A stretch of DNA of 34,608 nucleotides from Saprospiraceae bacterium (GTDB taxonomy: Bacteria; Bacteroidota; Bacteroidia; Chitinophagales; Saprospiraceae). The position numbers were made by a program, and so were the translations under genes. The stretch spans positions 1 through 34,608 of the forward strand of contig JANQHF010000136.1 in the NCBI GenBank assembly GCA_028282725.1, written 5' to 3'. Below the pieces are notes generated by a model. That model ran no database searches, was not told where the DNA came from, and saw only the letters and a program-made list of their open reading frames with translations. Below, piece after piece: positions 1 to 8,648 of this stretch. The first letter of the stretch is position 1. Each line of letters starts with the position of its first letter.

Positions 1-734
1 CAGGTAATCATGGGATGGGTTTTGCCAGAGCAGTTGAATTGACAGCTGCTGACGGAACTGTCTTTTTACCCGTGTCGGCTTCAGCGGCCAAAGTCAAAAA
101 ACTGTCTGACTATCGGATACACCTGGAATTTTATGTGGGAAATTCTTTGCAAGCTGAATTACATGCAAAGCGGACTGCCCGGGAGAAAAATGCCATTTGG
201 ATTTCACCATATAACGATCATGAGGTAATTGCAGGGCAGGGCACAATTGCATTGGAAATGATCCAGGATTTGCCATCCATTGACGATGTGCTGATCACCG
301 TCGGCGGGGGAGGTCTGATCTCGGGAATAGGCGCTGTTTTGAAAACGAAATTGCCTGATGTGCAAATTATGTGTTGTCAACCAGAACATTCAATGGAGAT
401 GACACTCAGTCTTAATGCCGGTAAAATTGTTCAGCAGGAGGACGCCCGGGAGACATTGTCGGACGGTTCAGCCGGAGGCATTGAAGAGGGAGCTGTTACA
501 TTCCCTATTGCTCAACAGGTCATTGATCATTGTATAACCGTTTCGGAAAAAGAAATTGAAGATGCTCTTCGAATGATGGCAGATGAGCATGAGATGGTGA
601 TTGAAGGCTCCGCTGCTGTTGCTGTTGCTTCATTGATCAAAGAAAAAAGTCGGTTTGCGGGCCGAACGGTAGTCGTTATCATTTGTGGAGGAAATGTTGA
701 TCCTCAAAGAGTACAGGAGATATTGAACATATGA
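1..734 (+). CDS. Threonine/serine dehydratase, C-terminal part (5' truncated by window edge)
   Basis: This is a fold-type II PLP-dependent dehydratase (threonine ammonia-lyase/serine dehydratase type), which would deaminate threonine or serine to the 2-oxo acid. The frame is open from base 3 and reads GNHGMGFARA, the family's S-x-GNHxQGxA PLP-site motif, so the gene starts before the window and the ATG at 15 is internal. The glycine loop VGGGGLISG that holds the PLP phosphate and the C-terminal IICGGNVD motif are both present. The catalytic lysine would lie upstream and is not visible. There is no C-terminal ACT domain: the protein ends right after the catalytic fold, which suggests the unregulated, catabolic or ectoine-utilisation-like (EutB) short form. 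The exact substrate cannot be decided from this part. Confidence 0.85.
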   Translation, partial: GNHGMGFARAVELTAADGTVFLPVSASAAKVKKLSDYRIHLEFYVGNSLQAELHAKRTAREKNAIWISPYNDHEVIAGQGTIALEMIQDLPSIDDVLITVGGGGLISGIGAVLKTKLPDVQIMCCQPEHSMEMTLSLNAGKIVQQEDARETLSDGSAGGIEEGAVTFPIAQQVIDHCITVSEKEIEDALRMMADEHEMVIEGSAAVAVASLIKEKSRFAGRTVVVIICGGNVDPQRVQEILNI

Positions 735-840
735 AGACAATCCGCTGAATAGGACAATAATGTATATTATGGTTAATTGTCATATCTGCTTATAGAAATA
801 TCGGGGTGGTCTTTACTCTTGGTGAAAATTATCATTTCTT

Positions 841-896
841 AGAAGGGATAGGTTTAGTCATTCCGTGTCAATCTTTGTCCAACCTATTCTCCTTCT
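841..896 (+). promoter_or_regulatory. Inverted repeat in the leader of the aminotransferase gene
   Basis: In the 207-bp gap, AGAAGGGATAGGTT (841-854) can pair with AACCTATTCTCCTTCT (881-896), with a small bulge and a 26-nt loop. No U-run follows, so a terminator is unlikely. It may be a leader structure or chance. The rest of the gap shows nothing I recognise. Confidence 0.3.
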
Positions 897-941
897 GCTA
901 GTCTATCGGAACAAGTCTGTTGATATCTAAACCTGATCGAA

Positions 942-2444
942 ATGAATATTGGCGATCACATTTATTCCTATCTACTGGCATTGGAGGCGTCCCCCACATT
1001 GGACATTAATGAACTGTCCAGTACGCTGATTAAAAATGGCCGGAATGTGATAAAATTTGGATTCGGACAATCTCCCTTTCCCATCCCCGGGACGATCGTG
1101 AAAGACTTGAAGGTACACGCAGAACGGAAAGAATATATGCCCGTCCAGGGTTTACCAGGGCTCAGGAAGAAAGTAGCAGATTATCTGCAAAAGAGATCTT
1201 CTTTGTCATTCCACGCTGACCAAATACTGATAGGTCCCGGATCAAAGGAATTGCTCAGTGTGATCCAACAAAGCATTGATCTACCCTTAATTCTTCCTTC
1301 CCCAAGTTGGGTGTCTTATGCCCCGCAGGCCATTCTTCATAGAAAGAATGTTCACTGGATCGATACAAGACGGACTGAATGGATGCTAAAGGCAGACTTG
1401 CTCGAACAGTATTGCATGTCCAATCAAATTCAAGGGGCCCTCCTGCTGTTGAATTATCCCAGCAATCCAACAGGACGAATTGCACAGGATTCAGACTTGC
1501 AGGCCCTGGCTGAAATTGCCAGAAAATACCGGCTTGTTGTTATCTCGGATGAGATTTATGGAGAATTGACATTTGATCACCGATATCGGACTATTTCCAC
1601 TTATTATCCGGAGGGTACTATAGTTACTTCAGGATTGAGCAAGTGGTGCGGCGCTGGTGGATGGCGCCTGGGTTTTGCTGCCATCCCGGAACATCAATCC
1701 CAACTTATGAAGACGATGTGCAGCATTGCCAGTGAAACGTATAGTTGTGTATCGACCCCCACCCAATATGCAGCGATCAGGGCATTTGAAATTGATGAAT
1801 ACTCTGAATTCATAGATTCCTGTTCTGAAATTCTGTCCTTTGCAAGTAAGCTCCTGACCCGGACATTTAAGCAACTTGATATTTCCTGTATAGAAGCACA
1901 AGGCGGATTCTATCTGTTTCCTTCCTTTGAGAAATACGAGTCTTTTTTTAGTGGTCTGGGTATATCCGGAGATAGTGAAATGTGTACTTATTTTTTAGAA
2001 GAACTTGGCATAGCCCTGTTGCCAGGTTCGGTATTCGGGCGGGATCCGGGGGAGTGGTCATGCAGATTAGCCTTTGTAGATTTTGACGGTAAGAAGGCTC
2101 TTAAAGTTTATAATGAATCATCCGGTATAAAGGAGGATGAATTCGCCAAAGCGGCTTTTTCAAAAATTTTAAATGCTATTGATCAATTCGAGAATTGGCA
2201 TCAGCATACCCGATTATCTATGAAATCAAAAAATCTGAATATGAAAAATCGGTATCTTAAATCAGTGGCGCTGATTACTTTGATCTCATTAAGCCTAAGT
2301 GCGGGTTGGGCTGAGCATGGAACCATTTCAGATTTAAGATGGATGAAATGGAATCTTGGTCTCCTCACTTTCTTCCAAAAAATAATTGGACTATTTTTAT
2401 TGAGAATGATAGATGGCCAACAATTCCCATTGACTCTTCAATAG
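942..2444 (+). CDS. Class I/II aminotransferase with anomalous C-terminal extension
   Basis: This is a fold-type I PLP aminotransferase of the aspartate aminotransferase family. Visible motifs are NYPSNPTGR (substrate/PLP contact), SDEIYGELTF (the Asp that pairs with the PLP ring nitrogen) and SGLSKWCGAGGWRLGF with the Schiff-base lysine at about residue 234, followed by the conserved WRLGF stretch. The family is usually 380-430 residues. Here the homologous part ends near residue 430, but the frame stays open to residue 500. The extra tail from residue 434 (base 2241) starts MKNRYLKSVALITLISLSLS and ends the hydrophobic run with SAGWA, so it looks like a complete Sec signal peptide with its own start codon. 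I infer that the original stop codon was lost or that a second decayed gene was fused on. Amino-acid specificity is not evident. Confidence 0.85.
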   Translation: MNIGDHIYSYLLALEASPTLDINELSSTLIKNGRNVIKFGFGQSPFPIPGTIVKDLKVHAERKEYMPVQGLPGLRKKVADYLQKRSSLSFHADQILIGPGSKELLSVIQQSIDLPLILPSPSWVSYAPQAILHRKNVHWIDTRRTEWMLKADLLEQYCMSNQIQGALLLLNYPSNPTGRIAQDSDLQALAEIARKYRLVVISDEIYGELTFDHRYRTISTYYPEGTIVTSGLSKWCGAGGWRLGFAAIPEHQSQLMKTMCSIASETYSCVSTPTQYAAIRAFEIDEYSEFIDSCSEILSFASKLLTRTFKQLDISCIEAQGGFYLFPSFEKYESFFSGLGISGDSEMCTYFLEELGIALLPGSVFGRDPGEWSCRLAFVDFDGKKALKVYNESSGIKEDEFAKAAFSKILNAIDQFENWHQHTRLSMKSKNLNMKNRYLKSVALITLISLSLSAGWAEHGTISDLRWMKWNLGLLTFFQKIIGLFLLRMIDGQQFPLTLQ

Positions 2445-2455
2445 ATTTATTTTAA
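2241..2455 (+). pseudogene. Remnant of a secreted-protein gene fused in frame to the aminotransferase
   Basis: From the ATG at 2241 the aminotransferase frame encodes a signal peptide (KNRYLK, a hydrophobic run, then AGWA) and becomes unconvincing after about 35 codons. A different frame, starting at ATG 2339, reads SPHFLPKNNWTIFIENDRW and stops at 2455, with a much more protein-like composition. The pattern of signal peptide in one frame and mature sequence in another within about 100 bp is what a short, frameshifted, internally deleted secreted protein would leave. I do not recognise the family, and the call is inference. Confidence 0.4.
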
Positions 2456-2475
2456 AGTCATGTACAGACTCTGTT

Positions 2476-2976
2476 ATGAAAGTTCGTGATTATCAAATAA
2501 AGGAAAGAACAGATCCTGATCTCATTATTTGTCGGGATGATGAAGAATATGAGATCGCAAAAAAGTTGATTCAGGAATATGCAGACTCTTTGAGTATTAG
2601 CCTCGAATTTCAAGATTTTGGAAAAGAAATCAGCAACTTGAAAAATCACTACGGTCCTCCCACCGGTCTCATTATCATGACGCGGGAGGGCGATGAATTT
2701 GTTGGTTGTCTTTGCATCAGAAACCTGGGAGATTTTACTGCTGAAATCAAGAGAAATTATGTCAAGCCAGCATTCAGAGGCAGAGGTCATGGCAGGCGAT
2801 TATTGAATAAGGCTATCGAAGAAGCCAAAGGCCTGGGTTATCGTTATCTTCGATTAGATACCATTCCTGACATGAAAAGTGCCATTCGACTATATGAATC
2901 TTGTGGGTTTTATGAAATAGAGGGTTATGCCTATAATCCAATCCTCGGAGCCAGATTCATGGAATACAAACTATAA
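2476..2976 (+). CDS. GNAT family N-acetyltransferase
   Basis: A 166-residue GCN5-related acetyltransferase, the usual length for the fold. Motif A, which binds the acetyl-CoA pyrophosphate, is visible as VKPAFRGRGHGRRLL (about residues 96-110; the R-G-x-G-x-G/R signature). The following helix AIEEAKGLGYRYLRLDT and the motif-B region SAIRLYESCGFYEIEGY match the GNAT layout, with the C-terminal strand ending MEYKL. Substrate is unknown. It starts with ATG 31 bp after the aminotransferase frame stops and runs convergently toward a second GNAT gene whose stop lies 22 bp away. The two paralogues share only the fold, so a recent duplication is not indicated. Confidence 0.9.
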   Translation: MKVRDYQIKERTDPDLIICRDDEEYEIAKKLIQEYADSLSISLEFQDFGKEISNLKNHYGPPTGLIIMTREGDEFVGCLCIRNLGDFTAEIKRNYVKPAFRGRGHGRRLLNKAIEEAKGLGYRYLRLDTIPDMKSAIRLYESCGFYEIEGYAYNPILGARFMEYKL

Positions 2977-2998
2977 TGTCAGAATTTATCCACTAAGT

Positions 2999-3493
2999 CT
3001 ACTGATCGGCTTCTTCCGGGACGGTGCTCAGAAGCCTGCGGTATATGCCAGGATTCGATCCTTCTATAATTGTAGCATTAACAGCCTTTTTATAAAATTC
3101 AGCAGGACCGACTCCACCGATGATGGCATAAGCATATCCTAAATGTTTCATGGTATCCAGGCACTTGAGCAATAGAATTTTGCCGATTCCTTTCCCTCTA
3201 TGTTCTTTTTCTACTCCTGTTGGTCCAAAGAAATTTCGATATGCTGCATCGTAGCAGGCAAAACCCAATATTTGACTATTCCGAATGGCGATGATGCAGG
3301 ATATGGGTTGATAGGAAAAGCAGACCTCTGTCTCGCTCGCCCAGCCATCTTCAAAACGTTCTCTTACCCAATCGACCACAATGGACTTTTCAGCGGACAG
3401 GGCAGGACGAATCAAAATGTCCTGTTTTTCGATCGACAGGCTCAAATTCGAATAATCAGGAAGATCATAAAGTTTGACAAGCATATCCTTCAT
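2999..3493 (-). CDS. GNAT family N-acetyltransferase
   Basis: A 164-residue acetyltransferase of the GNAT fold. Motif A reads VEKEHRGKGIGKILLLKCL, matching R-G-x-G-I-G for acetyl-CoA binding, followed by GYAYAIIGGVGPAEFYKKAV, the usual helix-strand-helix that carries the AxxFYxK substructure. The N-terminal 90 residues include ILIRPALSAEKSIVVDWVRERF, typical of strand 1/helix 1, and SCIIAIRNSQILGFACYD (strands 2-4). Substrate unknown. It is convergent with the other acetyltransferase and has its own promoter region in the 58-bp gap to the DUF5916 gene stop at 3552; both are on the minus strand, so it could also be read together with that gene. Confidence 0.88.
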   Translation of the reverse strand: MKDMLVKLYDLPDYSNLSLSIEKQDILIRPALSAEKSIVVDWVRERFEDGWASETEVCFSYQPISCIIAIRNSQILGFACYDAAYRNFFGPTGVEKEHRGKGIGKILLLKCLDTMKHLGYAYAIIGGVGPAEFYKKAVNATIIEGSNPGIYRRLLSTVPEEADQ

Positions 3494-3551
3494 CGCTCCA
3501 AGTTAACCAAATGTCCTTGAAAGCCTTCATTCTGAAGCTCGATACCATTCG

Positions 3552-5705
3552 TCAAAGCCTGAAATTATATCGGCCTTTTAATAGGAATTGCTGATTCACA
3601 AATTCCCATCGTTCCGTCCTGTTTAAGGTATTGTGATTGAATACTAAAAATAAATCTCCCTGTGCGCGATAGATCCAGTGAAGCCTGGCATTCACCCCTA
3701 GTTGTCTTGAGTCCGTGTCGTATTGGACAAAACTATTTAACTGAAGATTGGGCGTCACATTGATTCGCAGACGCAGACCCAGGAGAGTCTGATCGAAATC
3801 TCCTTCAGGCAGTCTCCCAATATTTCGTGTCCCTATAAATTCAAATGTGATTAGCTTGGTCGGGTTCCAGTTTAGTGTAGCCTCCAGTTCATCCAGGTGT
3901 CCGCTGTAAAACGATCCAAACCACCAGGTCAATTGACCATTGAATTTCCTTTTCGCCGCCAATTCTGCCTCCAATCTATAACGCGCAAAGTGATACGAAC
4001 CTTCCGGGATAATGACATTTTCTGCAATTTGGAAAGGTTCTACCAGTCTTTCTCCTCTAGGCATCCAGTTGACCTCATATCTATCACCGCTTTCCATTCT
4101 CCAATTGATCGGGGCTGTAAAGACCCAGTACGTCTCCCAATTTCCATCGAGATCCGTGATGTAGGTTGCGAATAATTGATTGCGCATCTGCCTGACCAGC
4201 TTCCACTTGGGTCGTGGTCCGTACGTTCCTCCCAGTCTAAAGCTTTGGATTGCTTTACGTGGTACGAATCCGAGTGACGGATCAAAGGATTCCCCGATCC
4301 GTAAATAGGTAAAGGCGACATCCCAAAGGTCATTCGGGTAGTCAATCTTAAGAGCAATTGCAGATTGATCTCCCTCCACGTCATTTCGATTCGCCAGCAT
4401 TCCGGACAGACCCACTATGAAATTCCTGTTCCCCTGGAATCTCGTGGTTTGATAGGTAAAATCTATACCCGTTGTATGGCTGCCACTTCGTCCTTGAGGA
4501 TCACCAGATGTGCCGATAAATCCTATGGATGATTCTCTCAGGACATTTTGTTTAACGCGCACTACCCCAAGTGTAGCACTTGACAAAGGATCATGATTGA
4601 TCATCGTTTCATCCGTATGCATCACCATGGCTCCGAAAGAGGTTTTTCCCATTCTGCCATTCAATTTGCCTCCCGCAAGTAGCGGAACTTCGTTACCCCC
4701 GAAAAGACCTACACGTCGGCTGAAGAATGGAATGATATCCCGGCTCAAGCCAAAGCCAAATTCGAAGATGTCAGCACCTTCTAAGAAAAACGCACGTTTC
4801 TCCGGAAAGAATAGGGGAAAGCGGGTCAGGTTGGTTTGTCTGGAGTCGACTTCGGTTTCCGCAAAGTCAGTATTCACTGTAATGGTTGCAATGGCGTTCG
4901 GACCAATTCTCTGGCTTACATCAAGACTTGGATCAAGTTCGGCTTCTGCAGACTGTCCTGCATTGCGATCGATATTCAAATTCAGAGAAGGACGCACATT
5001 GATACCCAGCCCATAGTTAAACCTAGGCAGGCCCGTCAAATACCCGGCACGGCTCGTTTGAATAAACCATTGGTCTCTTTCCACATTTGCCCACCGGATC
5101 GTTTCCTGGAAGCGCTGGACTCTCCGTTCGACGTTAAATCCCCATGTGTCCAGTCCCTTTCGAAAATTGATACTCTGTATCGGTATGATCATCTCTAATG
5201 TCCAGCCTCCGGCATGGATAGTGGGTACCGCATCCCAGATAGCATCCCAATTACTGTTTTCAGACTCGCCGCGATTTGCTACAAGGGCATCATAGCGCGC
5301 GCCGTTGGCATTGACGGCAAAGATGTATCCCGATTGCCCATCGAGAAAGGGATCAATCACGATTCTGATATGATCTTCGTTTTCTAATTCGGTATCTCTC
5401 AATTTGGAAAAGCTGACGATTGAGGCCGGAGCATCATCAAAGCATTGTATTCCGATATAAATATTCCTCGCATCTGCTAAAACTCTGACTTCCGTTCTGC
5501 CTGAAGGTTCGCCTCCCTCGACGGGTACAGTAGTTTTGAATTGATCGTTTACCGGTGCAGTTTGCCAATCCGCTTCATTGAGTAGCCCATCCAGCACAAA
5601 TTCCGTTGTTATAATTCCGCACCCCATAGAGGGACGATCTTGCGCAGTGAGCATCGACGAAGCGGCCGTAAAAAGAAATAACCATAAAGAAGCAATCTCC
5701 CGCAT
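3552..5705 (-). CDS. DUF5916 outer-membrane protein with N-terminal CBM9-like domain
   Basis: A 717-residue exported protein. Residues 1-21 are a Sec signal peptide (hydrophobic LWLFLFTAASSMLTA, cleavage before QDR). Residues about 30-230 form a carbohydrate-binding module family 9/DOMON-like beta-sandwich, recognised from EFVLDGLLNEADWQTAP and the WTLEMIIPIQSINF strand. The remaining ~480 residues are alternating amphipathic strands rich in R, W and Y, including the conserved RFPLFFPEKRAFFLEGADIF of DUF5916, and end in KGRYNFRL, consistent with an outer-membrane beta-barrel. The role is unknown in the family; Bacteroidota genomes often hold several copies. Start ATG at 5705 is chosen because the signal peptide follows at once. 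No partner gene is adjacent. Confidence 0.9.
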   Translation of the reverse strand: MREIASLWLFLFTAASSMLTAQDRPSMGCGIITTEFVLDGLLNEADWQTAPVNDQFKTTVPVEGGEPSGRTEVRVLADARNIYIGIQCFDDAPASIVSFSKLRDTELENEDHIRIVIDPFLDGQSGYIFAVNANGARYDALVANRGESENSNWDAIWDAVPTIHAGGWTLEMIIPIQSINFRKGLDTWGFNVERRVQRFQETIRWANVERDQWFIQTSRAGYLTGLPRFNYGLGINVRPSLNLNIDRNAGQSAEAELDPSLDVSQRIGPNAIATITVNTDFAETEVDSRQTNLTRFPLFFPEKRAFFLEGADIFEFGFGLSRDIIPFFSRRVGLFGGNEVPLLAGGKLNGRMGKTSFGAMVMHTDETMINHDPLSSATLGVVRVKQNVLRESSIGFIGTSGDPQGRSGSHTTGIDFTYQTTRFQGNRNFIVGLSGMLANRNDVEGDQSAIALKIDYPNDLWDVAFTYLRIGESFDPSLGFVPRKAIQSFRLGGTYGPRPKWKLVRQMRNQLFATYITDLDGNWETYWVFTAPINWRMESGDRYEVNWMPRGERLVEPFQIAENVIIPEGSYHFARYRLEAELAAKRKFNGQLTWWFGSFYSGHLDELEATLNWNPTKLITFEFIGTRNIGRLPEGDFDQTLLGLRLRINVTPNLQLNSFVQYDTDSRQLGVNARLHWIYRAQGDLFLVFNHNTLNRTERWEFVNQQFLLKGRYNFRL

Positions 5706-5869
5706 CAGTGCAATTTCAGACCGGTCTTATTTCAGGTAATGATAGGAAATCGTTTTTACATTGTCGTCATGGAATTGTAAGAAATGGAATGAACACCGAT
5801 ACATTATCTCCTTTATGAAATTCTTGGTGTTCTCTGCGGTTTCATTCCTAAGTTTTTATTGAACTGCAA

Positions 5870-5900
5870 GGTTTACTAAACTTTCAAAGTTTAGTAAACC
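5870..5900. promoter_or_regulatory. Perfect 31-bp palindrome, candidate operator
   Basis: Two 15-base arms, GGTTTACTAAACTTT (5870-5884) and its exact complement AAAGTTTAGTAAACC (5886-5900), surround a single central C. Each arm contains a smaller near-palindrome GTTTA-C-TAAAC. It ends 40 bp before the ATG at 5941, and a weak -7-like box TATATTTA lies at 5914-5921, so the right arm covers the expected -33 region. This placement and the lack of a following T-run favour a repressor/activator binding site over a terminator. The regulator is not known. Confidence 0.65.
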
Positions 5901-5940
5901 TATTCGTATTTTCTATATTTAAAAACTCAAATTCCCGAGT

Positions 5941-7644
5941 ATGAAAAGACGATCATTTGTCAAGCAAAGCATTGGCATCGCCGGGTTGACGTCGAATGTC
6001 AATTGGGATCTACCGGGCCATAGGAATGGTCATTTGCATAAGCAGTTCATTCTTCAACTCATCCAGGAAAACGATCATCGCATTCCTGAAATACTTGCAC
6101 GACAACAAGGTAACCCTGCTCACCCATATTACGGTGGAGCACCAAATCCATACGGCATCTATGCAGCGAGCGGTGCCTCTGGCATCATCAGACCATTGGC
6201 AATTGCTTATGTAAATCCTGCTTCTGCGTACTTCAAAAATGAAAAGGTCCTGCGATCCATAGAGTTAGCAGCCCGATGTCTGTTGAAGTTTCAACATGAA
6301 GATGGTACTATAGACCTCGTCACGACAAATTTTCATTCTACGCCGGATACCGGCTTTGTTGCTGAGTATATAGCGATGTCCTATGAGTTTCTATTCAAAG
6401 AGAAGGAAGGGGCAAGGAAGGTTTTGGGATTGCTTGAGGAGTTTTTGGTCAATGCCGGTAAGGCCATGATGACCGGAGGTATTCATACACCTAATCATCG
6501 GTGGGTAGTTTCGATGGCACTTGCAAGAATTCATCGGGTATTTTCCAACCCAGGTTACATTCGAAGGATTGAGCAATGGCTTGCCGAAGGAATTGATATC
6601 AACTCAGACGGAGAATATACGGAGAGAAGCAATGGATACAGCGCATTGACCAACCGATGCCTGATCACACTGGACAGGATCCTGGACAAACCGGAACTGC
6701 TTGAGTATGTCAGAAGGAATCTAGAGCTCAATCTATTTTACATTCATTCCAATGGTGAGGTTGTTACTGAAATTTCCAAACGCCAGGATCAATATTTGGT
6801 AATCGATTTGATCCGATTTTTCTATCCTTATTACTACATGGCCCTGAAGGATGGGAATCCTAAATTTTCCTGGGTCGTCGATACTTTATTGACGAAAAGA
6901 GCTCCAAAATCGCTTGTCGGCAATCTAGGGTTGCTGTTGGAGGATGAGCTATTTGAAGAAGCTTTGCCTGAAAAGGAAGAGCCATCGTTTCATTACTTAC
7001 GACATTTCAATGATACGGACTTGATCCGGTGGCGAATAGGAGATGTGGATATCAGCGCATTCTGCGATAATCACGTATTGTTTACTATGCACAAACGGGA
7101 TACGGTCCTGGAAGGAGTCCGACTGGCATCCGCTTTTTTCGGAAAGGGTCAGTTTGTAGCAGATGAAATGAAATTAGAAAATGATAAGATTATTTTGACA
7201 CAAAAACTAGAAGGGCCCTATTATCAACCCCTTTTAAAAGAGGAAATTCCCGGTGACGGAGACTGGTCCGGGATGCCAAAGAACAAAAGAGTGCAAAGTG
7301 AAATTCAGGAAATCGAATATAAACTGACCATCGATAAAAAAGGAAGTCGATTTAGACTTCATTTTTCAATTACCGGAACCGATCTTGTACCAGTTGCTTT
7401 AGAGTTGGCATTTAGAAAAAATGGAACATTTACCGGGCTGAAAAAGTTAGAAAATATCGAGGATGCCTATCTGTTTGATTCCGAAAGGGCAAGTTTTACC
7501 AAAGGTGACGATTCAATTTACTTTGGACCGGGACAGTCCGAACATTCCTGGACGCAGCTTAGAGGAGCATTGCCAAAATTGAACGCAAGCTGTGTATATA
7601 TCACCGGCTTCACGCCTTTCGAATATGAATTGATCATAGAGTAG
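5941..7644 (+). CDS. Exported alpha/alpha-toroid protein resembling polysaccharide lyases (hypothetical)
   Basis: A 567-residue protein. The N-terminus KRRSFVKQSIGIAGL has the twin-arginine motif RRxFxK before a short weakly hydrophobic stretch, so Tat export is likely. Residues ~50-330 are helical with aromatic clusters (NFHSTPDTGFVAEYI, GGIHTPNHRWVVSMALA, DGEYTERSNGYSALTNRCL), a pattern like the (alpha/alpha)6 toroid of heparinase/alginate-lyase-type enzymes; the NH, Y and H residues in these clusters would be the catalytic candidates. Residues ~345-567 are beta-rich, as in the C-terminal sandwich of those lyases. Family membership is inference from layout and motifs, not a certain match. 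A perfect palindrome sits in its promoter region, so expression is probably controlled by a dedicated regulator. It is divergent from the DUF5916 gene. Confidence 0.6.
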   Translation: MKRRSFVKQSIGIAGLTSNVNWDLPGHRNGHLHKQFILQLIQENDHRIPEILARQQGNPAHPYYGGAPNPYGIYAASGASGIIRPLAIAYVNPASAYFKNEKVLRSIELAARCLLKFQHEDGTIDLVTTNFHSTPDTGFVAEYIAMSYEFLFKEKEGARKVLGLLEEFLVNAGKAMMTGGIHTPNHRWVVSMALARIHRVFSNPGYIRRIEQWLAEGIDINSDGEYTERSNGYSALTNRCLITLDRILDKPELLEYVRRNLELNLFYIHSNGEVVTEISKRQDQYLVIDLIRFFYPYYYMALKDGNPKFSWVVDTLLTKRAPKSLVGNLGLLLEDELFEEALPEKEEPSFHYLRHFNDTDLIRWRIGDVDISAFCDNHVLFTMHKRDTVLEGVRLASAFFGKGQFVADEMKLENDKIILTQKLEGPYYQPLLKEEIPGDGDWSGMPKNKRVQSEIQEIEYKLTIDKKGSRFRLHFSITGTDLVPVALELAFRKNGTFTGLKKLENIEDAYLFDSERASFTKGDDSIYFGPGQSEHSWTQLRGALPKLNASCVYITGFTPFEYELIIE

Positions 7645-7679
7645 ACAAATTGTAATGAATTTATAGAATGCATTCAATT

Positions 7680-8201
7680 TCAAGTACGTTGGTCAACGCG
7701 GTTCCATTTTTTATTTTGAAGTTGAAACAGGAACGGCCCATTACAAATGACTGTGTTGCTTAATTGAAAATCTTTGAAATGATTCCATGCTTCGTCAAAT
7801 ACGTTTTGTGGGATTTTATGACCTAGGGTAATATGTGGATGAAAGACCTTTCCGGCTCTGATTTCTATATCCAGGTCTCTGATTCGGGAAATCAGCTTTA
7901 TCCTGTTCTCCGACAGTTCTTCATGGGGTTTGACCTTTATAAAAATGACGCGATTCCCAAAACGATAAACATCGTTTGTTTCCACTGAAATTTCAGAATT
8001 AAACTGATCAATCCACCGCATTATATTATTGCCTTGATCAAGAGTTGAACGAAAAGGAGGTACAATGGTAATGTGTGGTGGTGCATTCAGGCTTTGACAT
8101 ACCAGGAATTGGGAACACATCTCTTCTTGCCAACTTCTTATGATATCTGACCAGCTTGCTTCCGGGGTATATGCAACAAAGAAAAGATGACTTGAATTCA
8201 T
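7680..8201 (-). CDS. 2'-5' RNA ligase/2H phosphoesterase superfamily protein (LigT-like)
   Basis: A 173-residue protein with the two H-x-T-x motifs that define the 2H phosphoesterases: PPHITIVPPF (H43, T45) and FHPHITLGHK (H123, T125), about 80 residues apart as expected for the two-lobed fold. The bacterial relatives hydrolyse or form 2'-5' or cyclic phosphodiester bonds in RNA or nucleotides; the substrate here is unknown. I chose the ATG at 8201 over an upstream TTG at 8222 because the first beta strand SHLFFVAY begins three residues later. Its stop lies 35 bp from the stop of the exported protein; between them is a small palindrome GAATGCATTC (7666-7675) with no clear terminator. Confidence 0.88.
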   Translation of the reverse strand: MNSSHLFFVAYTPEASWSDIIRSWQEEMCSQFLVCQSLNAPPHITIVPPFRSTLDQGNNIMRWIDQFNSEISVETNDVYRFGNRVIFIKVKPHEELSENRIKLISRIRDLDIEIRAGKVFHPHITLGHKIPQNVFDEAWNHFKDFQLSNTVICNGPFLFQLQNKKWNRVDQRT

Positions 8202-8320
8202 GTATGATCGCCCTTGAGTCAAACAATATTAATCGATGTCAAGCAAATTTCAGAAGGAGAGATCAATCTATTATGCTAAAAGTATCGACATGCAATTGGC
8301 GAATAGATAACTTAAATCCT

Positions 8321-8556
8321 ATGAATCGGTCTTATTTGTTATTGCTCATCATACACTTATTTTTCAGACAATCGGTGAGGGCCCAAAAAATGAGGTTCAG
8401 ACCCATAAGAAGACCGATCTTTTTCAGTTAGTCTCGTATATCGACTTGGTCATTCAATCTGACATGAAAGCAATGAATGTCCCCGGAGCTGTGGTCGCAT
8501 CAGTAGTCCTCGTTATTGGATATTGGCAATTTAACATCATAGGATTTCAATTTTAG
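8321..8556 (+). pseudogene. N-terminal remnant of a CubicO/class C beta-lactamase-type serine hydrolase
   Basis: From ATG 8321 one frame encodes a signal peptide (MNRSYLLLLIIHLFF...VRAQK). At a run of six A bases (8385-8390) the sense jumps by one frame: the next frame reads NEVQTHKKTDLFQLVSYIDL and then SDMKAMNVPGAVVASVV. The latter is the typical mature N-terminus of secreted CubicO-type serine hydrolases (helix, then M-x-x-x-x-VPGA-x-VA). Homology ends near 8508 before the SxxK catalytic motif would appear, and the frame stops at 8556. So the gene is both frameshifted and truncated. A C-terminal piece of the same family lies at 9728-10027. The rest of the gap up to 8648 shows nothing else. 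Confidence 0.65.
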
Positions 8557-8648
8557 CCCCCAACAATGAGGAATAAGTGTAGATTTAACCAATCATAGGA
8601 TTCAATACTGCTATTTCAAACGTTCTACAAAAGATCAACATTTAAGCT

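Noticed and set aside
4597-5198. Two plus-strand frames inside the DUF5916 gene
   Set aside because: Shadow frames, basic and proline-rich composition without motifs, fully inside a well-supported gene.
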